A stretch of 64,000 nucleotides of DNA, from contig NZ_CP045644.1 of NCBI RefSeq assembly GCF_009498455.1, forward strand, positions 4,095,001 to 4,159,000. Direction: 5' to 3'. Positions within the stretch are counted from its first letter, which is position 1, and the number at the start of each line of letters is the position of its first letter. Position numbers and translations under genes: made by a program. Origin of the DNA: Variovorax paradoxus. Lineage in GTDB: Bacteria; Pseudomonadota; Gammaproteobacteria; Burkholderiales; Burkholderiaceae_C. Shown here piece by piece: positions 45,411-53,539 of this stretch. The notes beneath the pieces are model-generated. The model was not told the origin of the DNA and did not search any database. It worked only from the letters and a program-made list of their open reading frames with translations.

Positions 45411-46132
45411 AATTCGCAAAAACTGCTTCAGAGTGGCTCGAAGGCACGGCCTGGATAAGCAATTTAACACCGATAGCACGCGACAGAGTGCTCGCGGATT
45501 GCTACGAGCACGTCTATAAAAACAAAGAGTATGTCGTCAGATTGAAGGATCCAAGCCTGACGTGGATCGGCGTAATCGACGGCCTCCTGAAGGTTTCAAG
45601 CGTTACCAACGAAGGTAGGACGGTGATCTTCACTGCAGTGCCTGCAGGTTCGTGGGTCGGCGAAGGTTCGGTGATCAAAAGAGAGCCTCGCCGTTACGAG
45701 CTGATCGCCATTCGCGAAACACGGGTACTTCACATGCCGAGGTCCACTTTTATGTGGCTACTGGAGACAAGTTACGATTTCTGCCGCCACATTATTGATC
45801 ACTTAAACGAGCGAACAGGCCAGTTCATTGCGATGATTGAGTCGAGCCGGATCTCTGATCCGACGGCAAAGGTGGCAGCAGCCATTTGCAATCTCTACAA
45901 CCCGGTGCTCTACCCGATGAAGGGAGCGCTGTTGAACATTTCTCAAGCTGAGCTCGGCGAGATCGCCGGTTGTTCAAGGGCCACCATAAACACAGTTTTG
46001 CAGCGATTGAAGAGGGCAGGCTTGGTACACCCTGAATACGGTGGCATCTTGGTCCTGAATGTTGAAGAACTGCGCGACCTAGCCTTTCGTGAGCCTTCGA
46101 AAAAAGGAGGGGATGGATCTTGTTCCGGGTAA
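45407..46132 (+). CDS. Crp/Fnr-family transcriptional regulator
   Basis: A 241-residue regulator. The N-terminal cyclic-nucleotide-binding-type beta barrel spans about residues 20-140 (VVRLKDPSLTWIGVIDGLLKV, FTAVPAGSWVGEGSVIKREPR), joined by the long dimer helix (HIIDHLNERTGQFIAMIESS) to the HTH (LNISQAELGEIAGCSRATINTVLQRLKRAGLV). The phosphate-cassette Arg-Ser pair of true Crp is not obvious and there is no Fnr Cys cluster, so the signal is unknown. Likely controls the tannase-family gene 124 bases downstream. Confidence 0.87.
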   Translation: MKFAKTASEWLEGTAWISNLTPIARDRVLADCYEHVYKNKEYVVRLKDPSLTWIGVIDGLLKVSSVTNEGRTVIFTAVPAGSWVGEGSVIKREPRRYELIAIRETRVLHMPRSTFMWLLETSYDFCRHIIDHLNERTGQFIAMIESSRISDPTAKVAAAICNLYNPVLYPMKGALLNISQAELGEIAGCSRATINTVLQRLKRAGLVHPEYGGILVLNVEELRDLAFREPSKKGGDGSCSG

Positions 46133-46256
46133 ACACCACAACGGAATGTAGACCGGTAGACATTTGTGAACCGATGCTGTCATGAGAATCGAGGTCCGCT
46201 AGCTGGCGGCGGGCCCCGGGGGCCAGGATTAGTTCATATCTTATGCAGGAGACATC

Positions 46257-47921
46257 ATGAAATTGACACGCATAGCGCTTTCCGCAGTTGGTGGGTCGAT
46301 CGCATCGCTCTTAGTGGCTTGCGGCGGCGGCGGCGACCGCGGCCTTTACGCTCTAGTGTCGCCCTCCGCCACGCCTCCAGCGCAGCCGCCTGCTCCCGCC
46401 CCCTCGACAGCATCAGCCAAGTGTGATCAAAAAGGATTGCAGGAAGCTCTCGTTGGCGTTGAAGGAGATATCTCGATTGAGGGCGCCTCCATCTCCACGG
46501 CAGCTCCAGGGAGCACTGCTCTGCTACCCGAGTTTTGTCGAGTTGTAGGGGTAGCCAAGCCCACTGCCGACTCCCACATAAACTTCGAGGTTTGGGTTCC
46601 GACGTCCACGTGGAACCGCAAATACCTATCGAGCTCCGAGGGAGGCTTTGCGGGAGCTCTCACCTACGCGTCGATGGCTTCACACCTGAAGCGCGGCTAC
46701 GCGACTGCAGGGACCGACACAGGTCACAGTGCGAGGGAGGCGTATTGGATGGTCGATCATCCTGAACGTGTCACCGACTATGGCTATCGCGGCAAACACC
46801 TCCAGACCGTCGCTGCGAAAGCAGTTGCGAAGGCGATCTACGGCCAGGCGCCAGACTACTCCTATTTTGCGGGTTGCTCCAACGGCGGCCGCCAGGGCCG
46901 CATGGAGTTGCAGCGCTATCCCGATGACTACGATGGCTACGTCATCGGTGCACCTGCCAACAACTGGACGGGACAGACAACGTACTGGATGTGGATGAAT
47001 CAGGCCTTCGCCGACCCAGCAAGTGCTATCCCTGACGAGAAGCTGCCTGCCATCGACGCTGCCACGCAGGCGCAATGTGATGCACTCGACGGAGTGACGG
47101 ATGGTGTGATTACCAACCCAAAGGCCTGCAAATTCGATGTAGATGCACTCGCCTGCGCGCCTGGGCAGGACGACAACTCCTGTCTTACCACACCTCAGGT
47201 TACTGCCTTGAAGAAGATCTACGAAGGTCCGCGCGACTCTTCCGGGAATCAACTCTTCCCGCCTGTCGAGCCAGGCGCAGAGGCAGCCAAGTATGGGTGG
47301 TCGCCGCTAGTCAACTTCGCCGGATTTGTTACGAACCCCGCTGGCGCGCGTTCTAGCTTGGGAACTCGCACTGTCGGTGGCATGCTCTACAACAAGAAAG
47401 ACTACGACCCGCTGCAGTTCAATTTCGATACCGACCCGCTGATCCTGACCAACGCCCTAGGAGAGAAGCTGAACGCAGTCAATCCCGACTTGCGGGTTCA
47501 AAAGGCAAAAGGGATCAAGGTCCTCGAATACCACGGGTGGAACGATCCGGCGCTCTCTCCAGGCGAGACTATCAAGTACTACAACCAAGTGGTGTCGGTG
47601 ATCGGTGGCCTTGCACAGACCCAGGAATTTTATCGACTCTACATGGTGCCAGGAATGGCGCATTGCGGTTCGGGGCCGGGTCCAAATTCGTTCGGGGCCG
47701 ATCAGTACGATCCGTCGGCCACTCCGAAAGAGGACATGATTCAAGCTCTTGAACAGTGGGTGGAGAAAGGAGTCGCTCCCGGCTCCTTGATAGCTACGAA
47801 ATTTTTGAATGACGACCCCGCCCAGGCTGTAGTCAGTCGACGGCCGCTGTGCGTGTTTCCACAGGAGCAAACCTACATAGGGGGAGATCCGAGCGTGCCT
47901 GAGAGCTTTGCCTGCCAGTAG
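46257..47921 (+). CDS. Tannase/feruloyl esterase family lipoprotein
   Basis: A 554-residue secreted serine esterase of the family that includes fungal tannase, feruloyl esterase B and MHETase. The N-terminus (MKLTRIALSAVGG... LLVAC) is a lipoprotein signal with the lipobox Cys at about 22, followed by a Gly- and Pro-rich linker, so it should be anchored in the outer membrane or on the surface. The nucleophile Ser208 is in FAGCSNGGRQG, the calcium-binding loop in DALDGVTDGVI, the catalytic Asp in GWNDPALSPG and the His in GMAHCGSGPG. GCAGGAGACATC precedes the ATG. It hydrolyses an aromatic or plant-derived ester, releasing the acid that neighbouring pathways might use. Confidence 0.9.
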   Translation: MKLTRIALSAVGGSIASLLVACGGGGDRGLYALVSPSATPPAQPPAPAPSTASAKCDQKGLQEALVGVEGDISIEGASISTAAPGSTALLPEFCRVVGVAKPTADSHINFEVWVPTSTWNRKYLSSSEGGFAGALTYASMASHLKRGYATAGTDTGHSAREAYWMVDHPERVTDYGYRGKHLQTVAAKAVAKAIYGQAPDYSYFAGCSNGGRQGRMELQRYPDDYDGYVIGAPANNWTGQTTYWMWMNQAFADPASAIPDEKLPAIDAATQAQCDALDGVTDGVITNPKACKFDVDALACAPGQDDNSCLTTPQVTALKKIYEGPRDSSGNQLFPPVEPGAEAAKYGWSPLVNFAGFVTNPAGARSSLGTRTVGGMLYNKKDYDPLQFNFDTDPLILTNALGEKLNAVNPDLRVQKAKGIKVLEYHGWNDPALSPGETIKYYNQVVSVIGGLAQTQEFYRLYMVPGMAHCGSGPGPNSFGADQYDPSATPKEDMIQALEQWVEKGVAPGSLIATKFLNDDPAQAVVSRRPLCVFPQEQTYIGGDPSVPESFACQ

Positions 47922-48140
47922 CAGTGCTGGGCTAGTATTTTGTCGATCCAAGGCCTCGGATGAGCTGCAACGCGAGGCAGGCTTCCATCAAGGGGGAGGC
48001 TGTAGCCTGGTCTTGTTGCGTCGTCATGCTCACGTGATCTCCGAGTGCGGTCTCGGAATGGACGACGGCGGGTCTGGGAACGGCTCTGTGCTGGCCCATG
48101 CTCGCCTTCGTTCCCGGCGGACAAGCAGCGTCACCAGCGA

Positions 48141-49028
48141 ATGATCGAACTTCGCCACCTTCGCTATTTTGTCGCCGCGGCGGAGGAACTGAACTTCCGT
48201 CGCGCTGCCGAGCGTGTCCACATTGACCAGACGCCACTTTCCAGAACCGTCCGCGACCTCGAGGACAAGCTGGGCGTTAGGCTCTTCATCCGGGCGCCTC
48301 GCAGGCTGCAACTGACCCCGGCCGGCGCGAAGTTGCTAGAACATGCGCGCCGGTTGCTTCTGAACTTGGAGCGAACCAAACGCGTTGTGCGTGCCACGGA
48401 CGCTCGCTGCCGTGAGCCGCTTCGCCTCGGTGTGGACGAGAGCACGGCGCAACCGAAGCTGGCGGACTGTCTCTCGCGCTGGTGCGCCGTCGCTCCCGAG
48501 ATTCCAGTCGACCTCACGGAGTTGCGTGCCGCGGAGCTACTTGGCGCGTTGCGGGCTGAGGAGGTGGATGCCGTCCTTTCCTTTGGGCTGGTGGAGGACG
48601 AGGACATTGCCCAGGTGCCTGCCTGGACGAGTCCCATCGTGGCGATCGTTCCGTTGGCACACGAACTCGCCAGGCGGGAAGCCGTGTCCCTCGACGAGCT
48701 CTATGCTTTTCCGGTCATCTACGTGGATGCGACCTGTCACCCTGGACTGTGCCGGCAGATGGGGGCCATACTGCAAGAGCGTTCGCTGTCGCCAACGATC
48801 GTTGGCCGGGCGTATACCCTTGCCGGCTGCCTGACACGCGTGGCTGCAGGGCTGGGCGTGGCGGTGGCCGATGCGGACCAGATGCAGGCGGTCCGCCGGC
48901 CCAACGTGGTGGTCCTCCCGTTGACGGAGAAGCTCCACTTCACCACCTATGTATTGCACAAGCGCCGATCCAGTGTCTCGGCCGAGGTGCTGAAGAGATT
49001 CCTTGCCCACGTCACCACTTCGTATTGA
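48141..49028 (+). CDS. traR: LysR-family regulator of the conjugation module
   Basis: A 295-residue LysR protein. The winged helix reads MIELRHLRYFVAAAEELNFRRAAERV and QTPLSRTVRDLEDKLGVRLF; the effector domain (about 90-290) has LRLGVDESTAQPK, VVLPLTEKLHFTTYVLHKRR. A LysR-type traR immediately before traG is diagnostic for Tn4371-family ICEs, where it is presumed to control transfer genes. A 244-bp gap to traG probably holds its target promoter. ATG at 48141 gives the canonical N-terminus. Confidence 0.85.
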   Translation: MIELRHLRYFVAAAEELNFRRAAERVHIDQTPLSRTVRDLEDKLGVRLFIRAPRRLQLTPAGAKLLEHARRLLLNLERTKRVVRATDARCREPLRLGVDESTAQPKLADCLSRWCAVAPEIPVDLTELRAAELLGALRAEEVDAVLSFGLVEDEDIAQVPAWTSPIVAIVPLAHELARREAVSLDELYAFPVIYVDATCHPGLCRQMGAILQERSLSPTIVGRAYTLAGCLTRVAAGLGVAVADADQMQAVRRPNVVVLPLTEKLHFTTYVLHKRRSSVSAEVLKRFLAHVTTSY

Positions 49029-49272
49029 TCGTTACCGTGGTGGACTTTGACGCGAACCATGTCGCGCCATCGGCGTTGGACAGCCAGGATTCTGACTGAG
49101 ATGCTCTGACCGGGACGGTCTGGAGCTTCCGCCTTCTGGCGATCTGCCACCTACGCCAGCCTGCGCCGCGCCACGCCTCCATGGGTACCCCGCACGGTGG
49201 CTTGATTCCAGACTTGCGCCTGCGTGCCGCGGTGGCGCGCGAGTTGGAACGCAAGTGCTTTGGAGGTGGCTC

Positions 49273-51273
49273 ATGCCGACGTCAGCGACCGGCATCCTGT
49301 TCGGACAGATCATTGCGGTGCTGGGCGTCGCGCTCGGCGGCCTGTGGACAGCGACGCAGTGGACGGCGCATGCGCTGGGCTACCAGCTGCGGCTCGGCGT
49401 GGCATGGTTCGACATCGCGGGCGTTCCGGTCTACCCGCCGTGGAAGCTGTTCGAGTGGTGGTACTTCTACGATGCCTATGCCCCGCGGATCTTCGAGCGT
49501 GCCGGGACGATGGCCGCGTCGAGCGGTATGGCTGCCACGACGGCGGCGATCGCGATGGCGGTGTGGCGTGCGCGCCTGGCGAGGCAGGTCACGACCTATG
49601 GCTCTGCCCGGTGGGCCGGCATTGAGGAAGTCGCCGAGGCTGGGTTGACGAAGCCCGCGGGCCTCTTCCTCGGCCGGCTCGGGCCGAGGGATGGACGCTA
49701 CCTGCGCCATAACGGCCCCGAGCATGTGATGGCCTTCGCGCCCACACGTTCAGGCAAGGGGGTTGGCCTCGTGGTGCCCACGCTGCTCTCCTGGCCCGGC
49801 TCGGCCGTGATCCACGATATCAAGGGCGAGAACTGGAATCTCACGGCGGGCTGGCGCGCGCGCTTCTCGCACTGTCTGCTGTTCAACCCGACTGACGTGC
49901 GCTCGGCTGCCTACAACCCGCTGCTCGAAGTGCGCCGCGGCGCCCACGAGGTGCGCGACGTGCAGAACATCGCCGACATCCTGGTCGACCCCGAAGGCGC
50001 GCTCGAGCGACGCAACCACTGGGAGAAGACCAGCCATGCGCTGCTGGTCGGCGCGATCCTCCACGTGCTGTACGCCGGCGAAGACAAGACGCTGCGCGGC
50101 GTGGCCAACTTCCTGTCCGATCCGGCATGTTCCTTCGAGGTCACGCTGCACCGGATGATGACGACGCGGCACCTGGGCCAGGACATCCATCCTGTCGTTG
50201 CCTCGGCCGCACGCGAGGTGCTCAACAAGAGCGACAACGAGCGCTCCGGGGTGCTGTCCACTGCGATGAGCTTCCTTGGCTTGTACCGCGACCCGACGGT
50301 GGCCGAAGTCACGTCGCGCTGCGACTGGCGTATCGCCGACCTGATCTCGGCCGAACACCCGGTGTCGCTGTATCTCGTGGTGCCGCCCTCGGACATCAGC
50401 CGCACCAAGCCGCTGATCCGGCTGATCCTCAATCAGATCGGCCGGCGCCTGACCGAATCGCTGGACGGTTCGGATGGCATCGCGCGACTCCACAAGCTGC
50501 TGTTGATGCTCGATGAGTTTCCGGCACTGGGCCGGCTGGACTTTTTTGAGTCGGCGCTGGCGTTCATGGCCGGGTACGAGCTTCGCGCCTTCCTGATCGC
50601 GCAGTCTCTCAATCAGGTCGACAAGGCCTATGGCCCGAATCACTCGATCCTCGACAACTGCCATGTGCGCATCGCGTTCGCCACCAACGACGAGCGCACG
50701 GCCAAGCGCATCTCGGAAGCGCTGGGGACGGCCACCGAGCTGCGCGCGCAGCGCAACTACGCGGGACACCGGCTCGCGCCGTGGCTGGGCCATCTGATGG
50801 TCTCGCGCCAGGAGACGGCGCGGCCGCTGCTCACGCCGGGTGAGGTGATGCAGCTGCCGCCCGATGACGCCGTGGTGATGGTCTCGGGCCATCCGCCGAT
50901 CAAGGCCAGGAAGCTGCGCTACTACCAGGACCGCAACTTCACGCGGCGCGTGCTGGCACCACCGGCGCTGGCTACGGGCTTTTACACCGATCGTCCCGCG
51001 ACACGGCCCGACGACTGGAGCGGACTGGCGCCGCTGACCGCGTCCGAGGCTTTGTCATCAGCCGATGCGGGTGGCTCTGTCGACGAGGGCGGCCACCAAC
51101 TCAAGCCCGAACTGGAGATCCTGCGCGACTCGCCGGTATCGCCGAACGACGACAGTCTGCTGGTGCTTGATGACGAGGACGATGTGCCCCTGCGTCCGCG
51201 CGACGTGGACCGTCAGCTCACGCGTACCGCGCGCCTCGCGGCGCTCGACCCCGATGACGGGATCGCGCTATGA
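49273..51273 (+). CDS. traG: Conjugal transfer coupling protein TraG/VirD4
   Basis: A 666-residue inner-membrane ATPase that brings the relaxase-DNA complex to the secretion channel. Two N-terminal membrane segments (about residues 8-28 and 83-98), Walker A in APTRSGKGVGLVVPTLLSW (about 154-172) and Walker B in LLLMLDEFPALG (about 411-422) are present, followed by SLNQVDKAYGPNHSILDNC. The C-terminal 80 residues are acidic and variable, as usual for relaxase contact. ATG at 49273 has GGAGGTGG upstream; a GTG at 49255 is possible. It overlaps the next gene by four bases. Confidence 0.95.
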   Translation: MPTSATGILFGQIIAVLGVALGGLWTATQWTAHALGYQLRLGVAWFDIAGVPVYPPWKLFEWWYFYDAYAPRIFERAGTMAASSGMAATTAAIAMAVWRARLARQVTTYGSARWAGIEEVAEAGLTKPAGLFLGRLGPRDGRYLRHNGPEHVMAFAPTRSGKGVGLVVPTLLSWPGSAVIHDIKGENWNLTAGWRARFSHCLLFNPTDVRSAAYNPLLEVRRGAHEVRDVQNIADILVDPEGALERRNHWEKTSHALLVGAILHVLYAGEDKTLRGVANFLSDPACSFEVTLHRMMTTRHLGQDIHPVVASAAREVLNKSDNERSGVLSTAMSFLGLYRDPTVAEVTSRCDWRIADLISAEHPVSLYLVVPPSDISRTKPLIRLILNQIGRRLTESLDGSDGIARLHKLLLMLDEFPALGRLDFFESALAFMAGYELRAFLIAQSLNQVDKAYGPNHSILDNCHVRIAFATNDERTAKRISEALGTATELRAQRNYAGHRLAPWLGHLMVSRQETARPLLTPGEVMQLPPDDAVVMVSGHPPIKARKLRYYQDRNFTRRVLAPPALATGFYTDRPATRPDDWSGLAPLTASEALSSADAGGSVDEGGHQLKPELEILRDSPVSPNDDSLLVLDDEDDVPLRPRDVDRQLTRTARLAALDPDDGIAL

Positions 51274-51740
51274 GCCGGACCCGCCTGAATATCTTCATCG
51301 AGCCAGAGCACGCCAAACGGCTGGATCGGCTGGCGGTGCACAAGGGTGTGTCGAAGTCGGCCGTGATTGCGGCTGCGCTCGCTTCGTTCCTGTCGCCAGA
51401 TAGCGGCGACCAGCGCGAGGCGGCGATTGCCAAGCGCCTGGACCGGCTCTCGCGCCAGTTCGAGCGGCTCGAGCGCGATCAGAACATCCTGATCGAAACG
51501 GTGGCGCTCTATGTCCGCTACTTCCTCACCGTCTCGATCCCGGTGCCCGAAGGCCAGCAGGAAGCCGCCCGCGCGCAGGGGCGGGCCCGCTTCGCCCAGT
51601 TCATCGAGCAACTCGGGCGGCACCTGCAGCGCGGGCGCAGCCTGGTGCGAGAGGTCCACGAGGAGATCGAGACGGAGGCAGCGCCAATGCATGCAGGGCA
51701 GGTTGAACCGGAGGAGGCCGCTGATGGTCCAGCCGTCTGA
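51270..51740 (+). CDS. CopG-like ribbon-helix-helix protein
   Basis: A 156-residue protein with an N-terminal RHH motif (RTRLNIFIEPEHAKRLDRLAV, KGVSKSAVIAAALASFL), then a helical, coiled-coil-prone middle (AIAKRLDRLSRQFERLERDQN) and an acidic tail. Found between traG and trbB in Tn4371-type ICEs; its role is unknown, perhaps control of the trb operon or plasmid-like regulation. It overlaps traG by four bases and trbB by seventeen. Confidence 0.88.
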   Translation: MSRTRLNIFIEPEHAKRLDRLAVHKGVSKSAVIAAALASFLSPDSGDQREAAIAKRLDRLSRQFERLERDQNILIETVALYVRYFLTVSIPVPEGQQEAARAQGRARFAQFIEQLGRHLQRGRSLVREVHEEIETEAAPMHAGQVEPEEAADGPAV

Positions 51741-52779
51741 TCATTCTTCCGGATCATCGCCAGGCGCCGCGGACAGCGCCGTGGCCCGGCGCATCCGCAT
51801 GCTGCGGACGGCCATGGGGCCGGAGATCGCGGCGGCCCTCGCGGATCCCGAGGTCGTGGAGGTGCTGCTCAACCCCGATGGCTCGCTGTGGGTGGACCGG
51901 CTCGGCAGCGGCCGCGCGCCGACCGGCGTGGCGCTGCCGCCGCCCATGGCCGAACGCATCATCCGCCTCGTCGCCGCGCACGTGCGCGCCGAGGTGCATG
52001 CCGGCATGCCGATCCTCTCGGCCGAGCTGCCCGAGACCGGCGAGCGATTCCTGGGCGTGCTGCCGCCGGTGGTGCGCGCCCCGTCGTTTGCGATCCGCAA
52101 GCGGGCGTTGCGCATCATGAATCTTGTGCAGTACGTGGCCGATGGGATCTTGACCGAGGACCAGGCCGCGTTCCTGCGGCAGGCCGTGCGCGAGCGCCTG
52201 AACATCGTCGTGGCCGGCGGCACCAGCACGGGCAAGACGACCCTGGCGAACGCGCTGCTCGACGAGATCGCCGAGACGCGCGACCGGGTGCTGATCCTCG
52301 AGGACACGGTCGAACTGCAATGCCGGTCCGACGACCACGTGAGCCTACGCACCGAACCGGGCGTGACCACCATGGCCGATCTGGTGCGCGCCACCCTGCG
52401 GCTGCGGCCCGACCGCATCGTGGTCGGCGAGGTGCGCGGCGCCGAGGCGCTGGACCTGCTCAAGGCCTGGGGCACCGGGCACCCAGGTGGCATTGCCACC
52501 GTGCACGCCGGCTCCGCGCTCGGCGCGCTCACGCGGCTGGAGCAACTGGTGCAGGAAGTCTCGGTGACCGTGCCGCGCGCCCTGATCGCCGAAGCGGTCC
52601 ACGTCATCGTCTTCATCGCCGGGCGCGGCCACGCCCGGCGGGTGCGCGAGATCGCGCGCGTCGTCGGTCACGACAGCGAGGGCTACCAGCTCGATACCTC
52701 AGCGGTGCCTGGTTTCCCGTTGCTCTCTTCATCTCGTCCTGCCCCTTCAACCCCGTCGTCTTCTGGAGAACCGTCATGA
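51724..52779 (+). CDS. trbB: Conjugal transfer ATPase TrbB (VirB11 family)
   Basis: A 351-residue hexameric secretion ATPase. N-terminal domain up to about residue 140; Walker A in VVAGGTSTGKTTLANALL (about 161-178), Asp box VLILEDTVELQC, Walker B region in LRPDRIVVGEVRGAEALDLL, and His box GHPGGIATVHAGSA. It powers assembly of the mating pore from the cytoplasmic face. Ends overlapping trbC by four bases. Confidence 0.95.
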   Translation: MVQPSDHSSGSSPGAADSAVARRIRMLRTAMGPEIAAALADPEVVEVLLNPDGSLWVDRLGSGRAPTGVALPPPMAERIIRLVAAHVRAEVHAGMPILSAELPETGERFLGVLPPVVRAPSFAIRKRALRIMNLVQYVADGILTEDQAAFLRQAVRERLNIVVAGGTSTGKTTLANALLDEIAETRDRVLILEDTVELQCRSDDHVSLRTEPGVTTMADLVRATLRLRPDRIVVGEVRGAEALDLLKAWGTGHPGGIATVHAGSALGALTRLEQLVQEVSVTVPRALIAEAVHVIVFIAGRGHARRVREIARVVGHDSEGYQLDTSAVPGFPLLSSSRPAPSTPSSSGEPS

Positions 52780-53108
52780 CGATTTCACGCAGTTCCGCAA
52801 AACCGCTGCTGCACGCGGCCGTTGCGGCAGCGCTCTTGCTGGCTGTCGCGCTGCCCGCGAAGGCGGCCGGTTCCAACATGCCCTGGGAGGCGCCGCTGCA
52901 GTCGATCCTCGATTCCATCCAGGGGCCCGTGGCCAAGATCGTGGCAGTGATCATCATCATCGTGACCGGCCTGACGCTGGCCTTCGGCGACACCAGTGGC
53001 GGCTTTCGCCGACTGATCCAGATCGTGTTCGGCCTGTCGATCGCGTTTGCCGCCTCCAGCTTCTTCCTGACCTTCTTCAGCTTCTCGGGCGGGGCGGTAC
53101 TGGGATGA
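52776..53108 (+). CDS. trbC: TrbC/VirB2 pilin precursor
   Basis: A 110-residue precursor of the conjugative pilus subunit. The long Sec signal (about residues 1-31, ending LPAKA) precedes a mature part with two hydrophobic helices (about 51-69 and 82-105) joined by a short polar loop (GDTSGGFRR), the VirB2-type layout. TGGAGAACCGTC precedes the ATG inside trbB. A stem-loop repeat follows the stop codon. Confidence 0.92.
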   Translation: MTISRSSAKPLLHAAVAAALLLAVALPAKAAGSNMPWEAPLQSILDSIQGPVAKIVAVIIIIVTGLTLAFGDTSGGFRRLIQIVFGLSIAFAASSFFLTFFSFSGGAVLG

Positions 53109-53247
53109 TTCACGCTCACCCCCAGTCTCCCCGCACTTCGTGTCGGTCCGCCAACCCCCGACCGGGGGCAACACCAGCGGCCCGGCAAAGCCGGTTCCGC
53201 GGTGTTCCGCGGACTGGCTGGCTGTCGCTTGTCCCGGAGCCGCTCCA
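53109..53247. repeat. REP-like stem-loop repeat between trbC and trbD
   Basis: Three stems stand in about 60 bases: CCCCC/GGGGG (53155-53168), CCGGC-AAA-GCCGG (53182-53194) and CCGCGG-TGTT-CCGCGG (53197-53212), preceded by CACCCCCAGTCTCC. I associate this intergenic sequence type with Comamonadaceae genomes (from memory, not checked). It occupies a 139-bp space where Tn4371-type trbC and trbD are normally nearly contiguous, so it looks inserted. The hairpins may tune expression of downstream genes. Confidence 0.6.
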
Positions 53248-53520
53248 ATGAACACGCAAGCCGCTTCTTCGCCTGGCTTCGAGATTCCGCTGCACCGGTC
53301 CCTCACCGAGCCGATCCTGCTGGGCGGCGCGCCGCGCACCGTGGCGATCGCCAACGGCACGCTGGCCGCCGCGGTCGGTCTCGGACTTCAGCTCTGGCTG
53401 CCCGGCATCGCGCTCTGGATCGTCGGCCACGCGCTGGCCGTCTGGGGTGCGCGCCTGGACCCGCAGTTCATGCAGGTCTTCGCGCGGCACATCAAGCAGC
53501 GACCGCTGCTGGATGTGTGA
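53248..53520 (+). CDS. trbD: Conjugal transfer protein TrbD (VirB3 family)
   Basis: A 90-residue inner-membrane protein. FEIPLHRSLTEPILLGGAPR is the conserved VirB3 start and is followed by two close membrane segments (about 33-48 and 50-66). It works with the ATPase TrbE in pilus assembly. Its ATG comes after the stem-loop repeat, and the ribosome site (CCCGGAGCCGC) is intact. Confidence 0.92.
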   Translation: MNTQAASSPGFEIPLHRSLTEPILLGGAPRTVAIANGTLAAAVGLGLQLWLPGIALWIVGHALAVWGARLDPQFMQVFARHIKQRPLLDV

Positions 53521-53539
53521 TGTGGAGAGGGGAGACGTC

